Source of the DNA: Alcaligenes faecalis
GTDB taxonomy: Bacteria; Pseudomonadota; Gammaproteobacteria; Burkholderiales; Burkholderiaceae_B
Assembly: GCF_002443155.1 (NCBI RefSeq)
Contig: NZ_CP023667.1
Coordinates: 3,348,001-3,412,000, forward strand
Direction of reading: 5' to 3'
Length of the DNA: 64,000 nt
Below are positions 45,187-54,085 of the stretch, piece after piece. A program made the position numbers and the translations under genes. The notes under the pieces were generated by a model. That model ran no database searches, had not been told where the DNA came from, and saw only the letters and a list, made by a program, of their open reading frames with translations. Each line of letters opens with the position of its first letter. The stretch's first letter is position 1.

Positions 45187-46734
45187 CTACTTACCCATCA
45201 ATCCACTAAAGCACATCCACTCCCGCGCCAGATCATGAATCGCCGCATCCCGATGCGGCGTTTTTGTCTGATTGCCCGTCGAGCTCCAAATAAAGTAATC
45301 CACATCCCCACACGGCGTCCCCAGAGCTGCGTAGACCGAGGGCATGATGGGTACATGGTCGCCATACCAGCACAGGCTGGCAGGCCTGTCCGAAGAGCTC
45401 AAGGCTCCGCGCAAACGTGTCAGCATGGCATCGGCATTGCGGATGTGACGCAAGTAAATCGTCAGATCCTCGCAGCCTTGCGGAGGAGGCTGATGGTACA
45501 AGGCCTCGATATCACCTGCTGCGACCTTTTCCAGATGCAAAGGTCCGTGATTCTCCATCGTAATCACGTGAATGAATACCGGCCCTGTAGCCTGCTCCAG
45601 CACGCTGGCGACTTTATCTGCCACCGCCAGATCACCAATATAAGGGCCGGTACGTTCCACATCAGCAAACGCCTTGATGTCCAGAAACTCGTCAAACCCA
45701 AACAGTGGGAATACGCGATTACGCTGGTAAAAGCTGGCGGGATAAGGATGAATGCAGATCGTGCGGTAGCCCTGCTGTTTCAACCAGGAAGCCAAGGTCG
45801 CCACCGACCATCCCGCGCATACTGCGCGATAGGGGTTGAAGCGATGCACACCCAAAGCGCTGTTTTCAATACCGCTCAAGAAGGAAAACTCCGAGCGCAC
45901 CGTATTGGCTCCCCAGGCGGGAACCTGCAAATATCCGCTGGCAACCGCTTCGGATTTGAAGCGGTCAAACTCCGCCAGAATCTCTGGCCGAATTCCATCA
46001 GAAATTCGCCGGGCATCAAAGAAGGACTCGCTTTGCACGGAAACCAGATGAGGCAGATCAGCCACGGAACCCGCGCCAGACAAAACAGACGCAGACGTTG
46101 GGGCAACACTTCCAAAAGGGGAGGACAAACTTGGACGCTCTCGGCCTTGTTGCCAGTATCGCCAAAAGCTGGCTAACAGCCCCAAGGCCTGCACGTCCTG
46201 TTCCGGGGCAATCTGCACCATCAAACGCGCGCTATTACCCCAAAGCAGCAAGCCCAGACTCAACATAGCAAGCAGAGCCAAGGCTCCCCATTGCCCGGTC
46301 CAGGCAGCCCGCAAGACGGGCACGGCTTCTAGCCATAAACCAATCGTCAAAGCGGCAATAAAGCCCGCTGCGGCCAGAAAGAACTTTCCCCACCCGAGAA
46401 AAGGAATGTAGAGCCGAGGATGACGGATCGCATCCGTAAAATACTCATAGTCCTGAAACACAAAAGCTTCACGCAACGCCTTGAACTTGGCATTGCTGAC
46501 CACGACCAGCAGCAGAAAAAAGGCACTCAGCAAGGCCGTGGCAAAAATAGGCCGTCCCAACACGAAAACCAGCACGACATACGCCAAACCATACAGGCCA
46601 ACATGCAAAGCCCAGGCCGCTGCGGGACGACGCAAGCTGGCGGCCGTTTGCAAGAACCGCTCCAGCCCAACTGTCAGGGCCAGTCCCGACAAGGCCGCCA
46701 GGATAGCAGCCCAGAATCCCGGCTCAAGCGTCAT
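45187..46734 (-). CDS. LtaS-like membrane sulfatase-fold protein
   Basis: A 515-residue membrane protein with about five N-terminal helices (to residue 190) and a periplasmic alkaline-phosphatase/sulfatase-type domain of the LTA-synthase group (HLVSVQSESFFDARRI, TVRSEFSFLSGIEN, TMENHGPLH, CWYGDHVPIMPS). Such proteins transfer phosphoglycerol or phosphoethanolamine to surface glycans. It is the last gene of the polysaccharide cluster and overlaps the SDR gene by 11 bp, so it may decorate the polymer. Confidence 0.8.
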   Translation of the reverse strand: MTLEPGFWAAILAALSGLALTVGLERFLQTAASLRRPAAAWALHVGLYGLAYVVLVFVLGRPIFATALLSAFFLLLVVVSNAKFKALREAFVFQDYEYFTDAIRHPRLYIPFLGWGKFFLAAAGFIAALTIGLWLEAVPVLRAAWTGQWGALALLAMLSLGLLLWGNSARLMVQIAPEQDVQALGLLASFWRYWQQGRERPSLSSPFGSVAPTSASVLSGAGSVADLPHLVSVQSESFFDARRISDGIRPEILAEFDRFKSEAVASGYLQVPAWGANTVRSEFSFLSGIENSALGVHRFNPYRAVCAGWSVATLASWLKQQGYRTICIHPYPASFYQRNRVFPLFGFDEFLDIKAFADVERTGPYIGDLAVADKVASVLEQATGPVFIHVITMENHGPLHLEKVAAGDIEALYHQPPPQGCEDLTIYLRHIRNADAMLTRLRGALSSSDRPASLCWYGDHVPIMPSVYAALGTPCGDVDYFIWSSTGNQTKTPHRDAAIHDLAREWMCFSGLMGK

Positions 46735-47497
46735 AACCGATCTTGCTCAGAATAAAAACGGACACCCGGGCGGGCAGCACGGCCAGAAACCAGCAACCAA
46801 GATTCAAAGGGAACGGAAAGCTGATGCGCGCTTTATTGGCTTTCAGGTCACGGGCAATACGCTTGGCTGCTCGTTGCGGGGTCCACAAGAACGGCTTGGG
46901 GCCCGGCATGGCATCGCACATGGGCGAGCTAACGTAGCCTGGCATTACCACATTGACCTTGATCCCTTCCGGGGCCAACCAGCCACGCAGCCCCTCACCA
47001 TAAGCTTTGACAGCCGCCTTGCTGGCGCTATAGGACGGCGTGGTAGGCAAACCAAAGTAAGCGGCCAAGGAACTCATCAAGGCAATCTGACCGCGCCCTC
47101 TCGCGCGCATGGCAGGCAGCACAGATTGCACGACCCGCAGCGAAGCCTTCACATTGATATCCAGCAACAGCTCGGTATCTTCCCAGGCCTCCGGCTCGCC
47201 ATTGGGACCTACATGGATATTCATGCCCGCATTCACGATGACAAGATCAAACGCGGCACATTGTGACAACCAGCCATGCAAGGCATCCAGATCACGCAAA
47301 TCCAGCTGATGGGTATGCACTTTCGCACCCGCCTGACGGCAGCGCTCGGCCAGAGGCTCCAGAATCGCAGCATTGCGACCATGCAAAGTCAGCTCTGTAC
47401 CGGGCTTGGCGTAGTAAAGCGCCAGCTCGCCACCAATGGCACTGGTAGCTCCGGTGATCAGAATCCGCTCCTGCCCTGCTGGTTCAGCTACGCCCAC
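46724..47497 (-). CDS. Short-chain dehydrogenase/reductase
   Basis: A 257-residue SDR with the NAD(P) motif TGATSAIGGEL, the NAG motif (IVNAGMN), and the catalytic Ser/Tyr/Lys set (SSLAAYFG, YSASKAAVK). Its C-terminus has a hydrophobic stretch (FLAVLPARVSVFILSKIG) that may attach it to the membrane. The start is a GTG at 47497 just after AAGGAGAGCGC, overlapping the glycosyltransferase gene by 14 bp. It lies within the polysaccharide cluster and may modify a lipid or sugar precursor. Confidence 0.8.
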   Translation of the reverse strand: MGVAEPAGQERILITGATSAIGGELALYYAKPGTELTLHGRNAAILEPLAERCRQAGAKVHTHQLDLRDLDALHGWLSQCAAFDLVIVNAGMNIHVGPNGEPEAWEDTELLLDINVKASLRVVQSVLPAMRARGRGQIALMSSLAAYFGLPTTPSYSASKAAVKAYGEGLRGWLAPEGIKVNVVMPGYVSSPMCDAMPGPKPFLWTPQRAAKRIARDLKANKARISFPFPLNLGCWFLAVLPARVSVFILSKIGYDA

Positions 47498-48956
47498 GCG
47501 CTCTCCTTTCTTGAAAGGACCAGTACAAAACCATGCCAAAGCCTACACACACCGTCGCATTCAAGGGAACCAACAAGTAGTTGCCCATACGTATGGCCAC
47601 ATACAGGGCCAGTGCCGAATACAGGAAGGTGAACACTTCTCCGATCAGCAAATACAGATTGATGCGAGGCTGTCTTGCCGCCTTCTCGCCTTTGGGCGTG
47701 CGGTTAAATTCCCCGTAAACCTTGAAGGCGGCTCGTACACCGCCGACAAAATAATACCAAGCCATGGGCGGAAACATGGCGACATACAAGTAGGTATGCC
47801 ACACGGTCCCCAAGACACCCGGCCTGTCATCGAAACGCGCGCCCTTGCGTGCCCCAAAGGCATTATTCAACGCCCAGACAGCGACCAGCAAGAAGAACAG
47901 CGGTGCGCCCCAAAGCAAGACGACATGGTCGAAATCCAGCAAATAATTCAGCGGCAGGCTCAACAAAATCAAGGCGTAAATGGAGGCCAGCATGACCGAT
48001 GAAAACATCATGGAAAACGCATGCATGCGCTTCATCAAGGGCATGTCCTGCTGCCACATCTGCCCCAGGTGCTTGAAGGCACTATGAATCAGCCCTCGCC
48101 CCCAGCGCTCCCGCTGCACACGGAACGCACTGATGTTCTCGGGCAAGGTGGACATGGACACCACATCGCGCAAATAAGCGTACTTCCAGTCACCAAACTG
48201 GGCCCGATAACCCAGGTCCACGTCCTCGGTAATGGTGGAGGCATTCCAACCGCCCAGGGCTTCCACGCAAGCGCGTCGCCAGACACAGGAACTGCCACTT
48301 AAGGAGGCCATATCCCCGTCTTCGCTCAGCCCCACCGTCACATATTGCTGGTGGCCCATTTCCATGGCCTGAAAGCGGGTCAGGAAAGAGTGGTCACGGT
48401 TTTCATAGCCAATACCCGTCTGCAAAAAACCCAGCTTCGCGTCCTTGAAAGGCGGAATAGTTCTCTGCAGAAAGTCGGCTGGCGGTAAAAAGTCCGCATC
48501 AAAGATCGCAAAAAACTCGCCCTGGGAATGCTGAATGCCATGCACCAGATTCCCGGCCTTGTAGCCCGCACGATCGGCACGTTGAATGCGGCGAATAGGC
48601 ACACCTTGCCGAGCACACTGATCCACCTTGTTCTGGGCCAACAGCGCCGTCTTGTCTGTTGAGTCGTCCAATACAAGAATTTCCAGCGCGGACACCGGAT
48701 AATCCAGGCGACAAGCCGCATCAATCAGACGCTCGACAACGGCCGCCTCGTTATAAATCGGCAACAGAACACTGACCTTGGGATACCAGTCCTGCTGCAA
48801 TGAGGCAGACGTCTGCACCAGATCGCTTAACTTGCGGCGCTCCACGCGCCGCGAGATCAACAGTACCCGCAACTCCAGGATGACGTACAGGGCAAAGGCC
48901 CCGACAACCAGCAAGAACAGCGCCTGAATCAGGTACGCAAAAATGTTCACAATCAT
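47484..48956 (-). CDS. Processive family-2 glycosyltransferase (membrane)
   Basis: A 490-residue membrane enzyme of the cellulose-synthase-like GT2 family. It has an N-terminal helix, the catalytic region (VSVLLPIYNEAAVVERLIDA, LDDSTDKT, FDADFLPP, TEDVDLGYRAQ and QRERWGRG), and three or four C-terminal helices, so it can polymerise and move a polymer across the membrane. The Q-x-x-R-W motif marks a processive enzyme. It lies 15 bp downstream of the CgeB-type transferase gene. Confidence 0.88.
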   Translation of the reverse strand: MIVNIFAYLIQALFLLVVGAFALYVILELRVLLISRRVERRKLSDLVQTSASLQQDWYPKVSVLLPIYNEAAVVERLIDAACRLDYPVSALEILVLDDSTDKTALLAQNKVDQCARQGVPIRRIQRADRAGYKAGNLVHGIQHSQGEFFAIFDADFLPPADFLQRTIPPFKDAKLGFLQTGIGYENRDHSFLTRFQAMEMGHQQYVTVGLSEDGDMASLSGSSCVWRRACVEALGGWNASTITEDVDLGYRAQFGDWKYAYLRDVVSMSTLPENISAFRVQRERWGRGLIHSAFKHLGQMWQQDMPLMKRMHAFSMMFSSVMLASIYALILLSLPLNYLLDFDHVVLLWGAPLFFLLVAVWALNNAFGARKGARFDDRPGVLGTVWHTYLYVAMFPPMAWYYFVGGVRAAFKVYGEFNRTPKGEKAARQPRINLYLLIGEVFTFLYSALALYVAIRMGNYLLVPLNATVCVGFGMVLYWSFQERRARGRS

Positions 48957-48971
48957 GGAAACAAGCGCACC

Positions 48972-50057
48972 CTAGAAGCCGACCACATCAGCCAACTCCT
49001 GGAGGCGATGCTCCCAGGTGTGGAACTGGCGTACATAAGCCGCCCCCGCCGCCGCACGCTCGCAGTCCTGTGCGGTGGGACCTTGGAGCAGACGGGCAAA
49101 CAATTCACTGGCCTGCTCACGGGAATGCACCACATGGCAAAAGTCACGAAAATAACGATCCACCGCACGACCGGGGTTAGTCACCGCAATGCCCCCACTG
49201 GCCAGAATTTCCAGCAAGCGGCGCGAGCACATGGTGTCCGAGTCCGTGACCGAATTCACGTTCAGGCACATCACGTGCTCTTTGTAGATACGCCCCGTCT
49301 CGCGGTGCGGCACCTGGCCGTGCACCTGTAAATGGGTCGAACGAGGAAAACGGAATTCAATATGACGGGACAATCTGTCATGATTCCGGTCGTAGGCATT
49401 CAGATGCATTTGAGCATCTTCACAGGCCCCGAAAATCATATCCAGAAAACGCCGACGCTCACTGAGAATGCGGCGGTAATAACTGCCCGTAAAACACCCT
49501 TCCTTGCGCGTGAAATCAAAGCCCGTGAAACTATGAAACGCAGGCTGATACGGCATGCTCAAGGTATTCACAGGCACATCAGGACTCAAACGGGCCCGAT
49601 AACGCGGCAGGCAATCGCTGTCCGTGGTGAATACATAATCAAAGGCCTTGGCCACATCAATGAAGTGCTCGAAGTACGCCCCGTCATCCTTGTTCCAGAA
49701 CACCGTGGGCACACCCTGATCCTTAGCGAACTGCACCAGCTTGTAAATCGTGCGAGGCGTGCGCAAACGGATAAGGCGTGACTGTTTGGCCAGCTCGTAA
49801 CGCCACGCGCCACCCAGCCCATGAAACACGGACTCCACAAAAAGCAGATCAGGCTTCCAGGAGGAGATGACCTCCTCGTAATTGCGCGGGTTCAGGATAC
49901 GGATGGAGCATTCGGCTGACAGGCAATCTGCCGTGAAGTAGTCCGAGACCAAGGCCACTTTCAATTGCCCAAACTGCCCTGCAGGCTTGCCGTCTTCGCT
50001 GACGGTTGGGTGCGTGTAGACGCGCGCCCCCAGGGCCCGGATTGCACGACCGATCAT
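48972..50057 (-). CDS. CgeB-type glycosyltransferase
   Basis: A 361-residue GT-B-fold enzyme of the CgeB/DUF3880 group. Landmarks are LLFVESVFHGLGG, GVPTVFWNKDDGAYFEHFI, VFTTDSDCLPRY, CFTGSYYRR, and the C-terminal lobe with CLNVNSVTDSDTMCSRRLLEILASGG. The same motifs occur in the N-terminal part of the 1122-residue transferase at 57486-60854, so the two are paralogous. The start overlaps the GT4 gene stop by 4 bp. Confidence 0.82.
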   Translation of the reverse strand: MIGRAIRALGARVYTHPTVSEDGKPAGQFGQLKVALVSDYFTADCLSAECSIRILNPRNYEEVISSWKPDLLFVESVFHGLGGAWRYELAKQSRLIRLRTPRTIYKLVQFAKDQGVPTVFWNKDDGAYFEHFIDVAKAFDYVFTTDSDCLPRYRARLSPDVPVNTLSMPYQPAFHSFTGFDFTRKEGCFTGSYYRRILSERRRFLDMIFGACEDAQMHLNAYDRNHDRLSRHIEFRFPRSTHLQVHGQVPHRETGRIYKEHVMCLNVNSVTDSDTMCSRRLLEILASGGIAVTNPGRAVDRYFRDFCHVVHSREQASELFARLLQGPTAQDCERAAAGAAYVRQFHTWEHRLQELADVVGF

Positions 50058-51370
50058 GAGTTAGCCCCGGCTGGCAAAGCATGCACCACAAAGTCAGCCC
50101 AGCTGCGGCGCTGCGTGGCTTCTTCACGTGCCAAGGCACCATCCTGTGCCAACACTTCCGGACCAGCCTGAAAAGTTTCCTCCAACACACGAGCCAGATC
50201 CTGCACATCACCCGCTTTAAAAAAGCGTACCGAGCGACAGGGACCAACTTCATCCTGAAACACCGGCAAATCCGGCACCAGAACGGGTTTGCCCATCGCC
50301 ATCGCCTCGACCAGTTTGATGGGAGGCACGATACGGCACACTTCAAAGGGGCGGCGAGGAATACATACCAGCGCGGCTTTGGCCTGCAAGGCGCGGGCCT
50401 CTTCAGGCGAGACTCGACCAGCAAACAGCACGTGCTGTTCCATACCCAGACTTTGCACCTGAGCCTGCAACTGAGCGCGCGCCTCCCCATCCCCAATAAT
50501 GGTCAGGGTCACATCCTTGCCACGGCCTGCCAGATCCGCCACAGCGTCAATCAAGACATCCAGCCCTTCATAAACAATCAAAGAACCAGCGTAGACAATC
50601 GTGTTGGGCTGCACATCCTGAGCAGCGCCGGGAGTAAAGCGCGAGGGGTCGACACAATTGGGCATCAGGCCCATACGTGCAGGATCAACATTCCAGTGCT
50701 CGCGAGCGTATTGACCCAACTGCTCGGAAATCACAAACAAGCGATCTGCCTGACTGGCAACCAGACCTTCCAGTTCCAGGCCCTGCTTGAAACCTTGAGA
50801 ATCACGGAACTCCGGCATGCGGGAGGCCCGGCTCAACTCCCACAGACCGCGCATTTCATATTGGAACGGAATGCCTAACTGACGTGCGGCGATCAATGCC
50901 GGCAAGGCATTGACGTGGTTGGAAGCGGCATGGATGACGGCAACGCGTTGCTTGATGGCTTCCTGGGCGATGGAGGTGGCGGCTTCTATGGCGAACTGCA
51001 TGACGGGGCGCTTGTTGGAAGGATTGCGAGCATGCGCATATCGCACCCCATCCACCAGGGTTTCATCTTGATCGGCATCCACCAATCTGTCTTTACGATC
51101 CCATGGATAACCTGGGCGTGTCAGCACGCAGATATCGCCACCTGCCGCCTGCATGGCGCGAATAATCTCGTGGGTACGGGTGGTGTAGCCACTGATGTGA
51201 TATGGCAAAGCACTAGCCGGCACATACAGTAAACGTCCTGGCACAGGCTCGTAAGGGGTCTCGCGACGCTGACCGCGTCGGGTTTGCCGACGCACCATAA
51301 ACAAGGTCAACCGCCGGCTCAGAGCCATCCAAGGCTCACGCAACAGCCCACGCCATAACTTAAAGAGCAT
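50054..51370 (-). CDS. Family-4 glycosyltransferase
   Basis: A 438-residue GT-B enzyme. The donor-binding lobe shows the GT4 signature (FVISEQLGQYAREHW, GLMPNCVDPSRF, and the E-x(7)-E motif region ALQAKAALVCIPRRPFEVCRIVPPIKLVEAMAMGKPVLVPD). It is a cytosolic, retaining transferase that extends the repeat unit. It is coupled to the CgeB-type gene and follows the two deacetylase genes. Confidence 0.87.
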   Translation of the reverse strand: MLFKLWRGLLREPWMALSRRLTLFMVRRQTRRGQRRETPYEPVPGRLLYVPASALPYHISGYTTRTHEIIRAMQAAGGDICVLTRPGYPWDRKDRLVDADQDETLVDGVRYAHARNPSNKRPVMQFAIEAATSIAQEAIKQRVAVIHAASNHVNALPALIAARQLGIPFQYEMRGLWELSRASRMPEFRDSQGFKQGLELEGLVASQADRLFVISEQLGQYAREHWNVDPARMGLMPNCVDPSRFTPGAAQDVQPNTIVYAGSLIVYEGLDVLIDAVADLAGRGKDVTLTIIGDGEARAQLQAQVQSLGMEQHVLFAGRVSPEEARALQAKAALVCIPRRPFEVCRIVPPIKLVEAMAMGKPVLVPDLPVFQDEVGPCRSVRFFKAGDVQDLARVLEETFQAGPEVLAQDGALAREEATQRRSWADFVVHALPAGANS

Positions 51371-51375
51371 TTTTC

Positions 51376-52356
51376 TCAGGCCTTTTTCTGAATTTTATTG
51401 TCCGGTTCTGCTTGCAGCTCTGCCAGCGACAAGTCCACCGTATCAGGCACAACAATTTTTCCGCGAGCCTTCAAATCCAGAAACTCTGCCGTCGTAATCA
51501 CGTCATAGTCTTTAGTCAGACGGGCTAGCAACTTGCGATAGCCCTCCATGCGGCTATCGTCACGATACTCACCCAAGCCATTCTCGTCCCAGAACAGCAA
51601 GGACCAGGAGTGCAGCAAGAAAACCGCAAATGACGGATTGCCGCTAAGCGTGTTCAGCAACAACTGCCCCCACCAGGGGCGGAAGCGGAAATAGCTGGAC
51701 TCTGGGTAAGTAAGGCGAGCCCACCACTCTGGCTTGCCTACCTTACCTAAAATCCGTTTCTCGGTCATGGGCACTTCGATCACGCCGTTGGACCAAACAA
51801 AAGGATTGTTCGTGGGCTTGCTGTAAATGCATTGCTTGTTATGGACAGCACATACAGAATTATTGAAGGACAAAGGAATACCCACTGCCTTCAGAGCACG
51901 AATCGTATCTGCATTCCAGCGGAACGAACCGGCACGATGCGCCAGAACCGGCTTGCCGGTTACCTCGGACATCAAACCTGCAAAATGCTTGAACACGAAC
52001 TCCGCACGGGCCTGCTCGGTGTACTGGTTCATGTACTGCGGGCGGTTCGACAAGCCATTCTCTTTCCAGAAGCTGTCGGGCAAGTACTCAGGATGAGTGT
52101 GCAGCTGCACATCCTGACCTTGCTCGTCCAGCCAGCGCACAACCTCTTTCAGCTCATCCAGCCGAGAGTAGGCGCCACACAAGTCCGTAAAGAACACATG
52201 CTTGACGCCAAACTCGTCACCGATCTTGCACATTTCGGCCACACCGGCCGTACCCTTTGGAAATCGCCCCCAGATCAGACGATTAACATGGTCGTCAGAA
52301 GCTCGCTTTGGTAGCGCCTCTGTATCGACCGTAATCATTGCGTAGCGATCCCTCAT
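51376..52356 (-). CDS. Polysaccharide deacetylase-like protein (CE4/NodB fold), copy 1
   Basis: A 326-residue protein related to the NodB-fold proteins of O-antigen clusters (WalW/WbmS-like). The metal-site features are visible: VDTEA near the N-terminus and VQLHTHPEYL, plus LAHRAGSFRWNADTIRALK. It has no signal peptide. It is highly similar in order and motifs to the next gene upstream (52353-53318), with which it overlaps by 4 bp; the pair is a tandem duplication. It would deacetylate an N- or O-acetyl sugar in the precursor. Confidence 0.8.
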   Translation of the reverse strand: MRDRYAMITVDTEALPKRASDDHVNRLIWGRFPKGTAGVAEMCKIGDEFGVKHVFFTDLCGAYSRLDELKEVVRWLDEQGQDVQLHTHPEYLPDSFWKENGLSNRPQYMNQYTEQARAEFVFKHFAGLMSEVTGKPVLAHRAGSFRWNADTIRALKAVGIPLSFNNSVCAVHNKQCIYSKPTNNPFVWSNGVIEVPMTEKRILGKVGKPEWWARLTYPESSYFRFRPWWGQLLLNTLSGNPSFAVFLLHSWSLLFWDENGLGEYRDDSRMEGYRKLLARLTKDYDVITTAEFLDLKARGKIVVPDTVDLSLAELQAEPDNKIQKKA

Positions 52357-53318
52357 ACTGGTTTGCCTACCTGCTCTAAGTTAACTGTTCGCGAAACGTC
52401 GATTTTACCCTGAGCGCGCAGTTCTAAAAATTCTGCGGTGGTGATGACCTCACAATCCTTGACAAGGCGGCGCACAAATTTCCGATATCCCTCCAGCAAT
52501 CGATCATCTCGATATACCGCATGCCCTGCCTCATCACGCTCAAGAAAAGACCATGAGTGTAAGAGCACCACAGTAACCGGTGCAGGCTTAGGTGCAAAAG
52601 GATGTTTCCAAGTTGGGATGGGGCGAGAGCCAAATTTGAAGTAAGGGGACTCAGGATAGGTCAGACTGACCCAACGATCTGGGCGGAAACCTGGAACTCC
52701 TGGCACCCAACGCTCGGTAACGGGAACTTCAATTACGCCATTGGACCAGGAGTAAGGGAGAGAGCCTGGCTCGCCATATATACCTCGGCCACTTTCCAAG
52801 GCACGCATGGACTGGTTGAACGATAAAGGAATACCAAGCTCTTGCAACGCCTTAATAGTTAAAGCGTTCCACCGGAAAGAACCAGCGCGGTGAGCAAGAA
52901 TGGGCTTGCCTGTTATATCGGTGATGAGCTTACTGAAATGGCGTAGAACAAATTCGGCACGAGACTGCTCAGTGTACTCATTCATGTAGCGAGGTAAAGC
53001 GGACCACCCATGTTGCTGCCAAAAGGATTTGGGTAACGTCTCGGGATGCGTATGCAGCTGTACGTCTTGGCCTTGTGAGTTCAACCAAATAACAACCTCG
53101 CGCATTTGAGAAAAATTAGAGTAAGCACCACAAAGGTCAGTGAAGAACACATGCTTAGCACCAAATTCATTACCAATCGTACAAAACTCACGAATACCCG
53201 CGACACCTAAAGAGTGACGCCCCCAGACAAGGCGTTGCACATGACGATCAGAAGCACGTGATTTTAAAGCCTCTACATCAACAGTTAAAAGACAATAACG
53301 CTTTAAGCCCGCCATCAA
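52353..53318 (-). CDS. Polysaccharide deacetylase-like protein (CE4/NodB fold), copy 2
   Basis: A 321-residue paralogue of the neighbouring gene, sharing the blocks VDVEALKSRASDRHVQRL, GAKHVFFTDLCGAYS, QDVQLHTHPETLPKSFW, AHRAGSFRWNALTIKAL and NGVIEVPVTERW. Copy 2 is somewhat lower in G+C than copy 1, and it lies next to the AT-rich three-gene insert. The two copies may act on different sugars, or copy 2 may have come with the insert. Confidence 0.8.
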   Translation of the reverse strand: MMAGLKRYCLLTVDVEALKSRASDRHVQRLVWGRHSLGVAGIREFCTIGNEFGAKHVFFTDLCGAYSNFSQMREVVIWLNSQGQDVQLHTHPETLPKSFWQQHGWSALPRYMNEYTEQSRAEFVLRHFSKLITDITGKPILAHRAGSFRWNALTIKALQELGIPLSFNQSMRALESGRGIYGEPGSLPYSWSNGVIEVPVTERWVPGVPGFRPDRWVSLTYPESPYFKFGSRPIPTWKHPFAPKPAPVTVVLLHSWSFLERDEAGHAVYRDDRLLEGYRKFVRRLVKDCEVITTAEFLELRAQGKIDVSRTVNLEQVGKPV

Positions 53319-53365
53319 TAACCCTAAAAAATCCGGATATCAGTTGCAAGATCAAAAAAAACTAA

Positions 53366-54079
53366 CTAAAACGAACAAACCTTAGACAACCTATAATCAA
53401 AGTATCGATAATAATCTTCCGTAAAATGAAATACATCTACCCCCCACTTATGATTAATATCACAAACCAATAAATCGGCACCAAAATCAATAACATTTTC
53501 GAGCGGAAAAAAATCAATAATAGTATCGTAAATAAAATTCAATCGATCATTATAAACAGCAACATCGACATCCAAAAAAGAGCCATCACTACAATGATTA
53601 GAAAAATATAACTTATTCAAAATTACCCTACGATAATTTCTTTTCAAAAATTTTTGAAAATGCACCATACCTAAATTATGATGAAAAACGAACTCATCCG
53701 ACCAACATGGAATAGTCTTATATTTAATAGAACAATCAATAAAAGCCGCTTTAGTTTGGGGAGTTAATGTACCAATTTTCCCAAGAACATTATACAAATT
53801 TAAACGGACAGCCGAAGCAAAATCTAAAATTAGAAATTGATTATCCGCAAGATCAGTACATAAGAAATTAAAAAAAATTTTTTTCGAGTCTTCCTCAAAC
53901 AACCTTTTATGAAAATTATGATTAAATTTTAAATCAATAGAAAAACCAGTCTGAGAAAAAGATGCAGGAACAGTACGTGAAAAATACTTTAAAATCTTCT
54001 TATCTGGAGCTGAGAGAAAGGAATCAGCAAGCGAAAAAGCATCCCGACTGGCACAGCCACCATAAATAAAAAATTCCAT
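53366..54079 (-). CDS. DUF6270-like protein
   Basis: A 237-residue AT-rich gene. The start FIYGGCASRDAFSL matches the N-terminus of the DUF6270 group, a set of proteins of unknown function found in capsule and teichoic-acid-type clusters. The GGCxSRD pattern recalls a SGNH-hydrolase nucleophile region, with a possible later Asp/His pair, so an esterase or acyltransferase role is possible but not shown. It follows the heparinase-like gene by 6 bp. Codon use is far AT-richer than in the flanking clusters. Confidence 0.6.
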   Translation of the reverse strand: MEFFIYGGCASRDAFSLADSFLSAPDKKILKYFSRTVPASFSQTGFSIDLKFNHNFHKRLFEEDSKKIFFNFLCTDLADNQFLILDFASAVRLNLYNVLGKIGTLTPQTKAAFIDCSIKYKTIPCWSDEFVFHHNLGMVHFQKFLKRNYRRVILNKLYFSNHCSDGSFLDVDVAVYNDRLNFIYDTIIDFFPLENVIDFGADLLVCDINHKWGVDVFHFTEDYYRYFDYRLSKVCSF

Positions 54080-54085
54080 AGGAAT

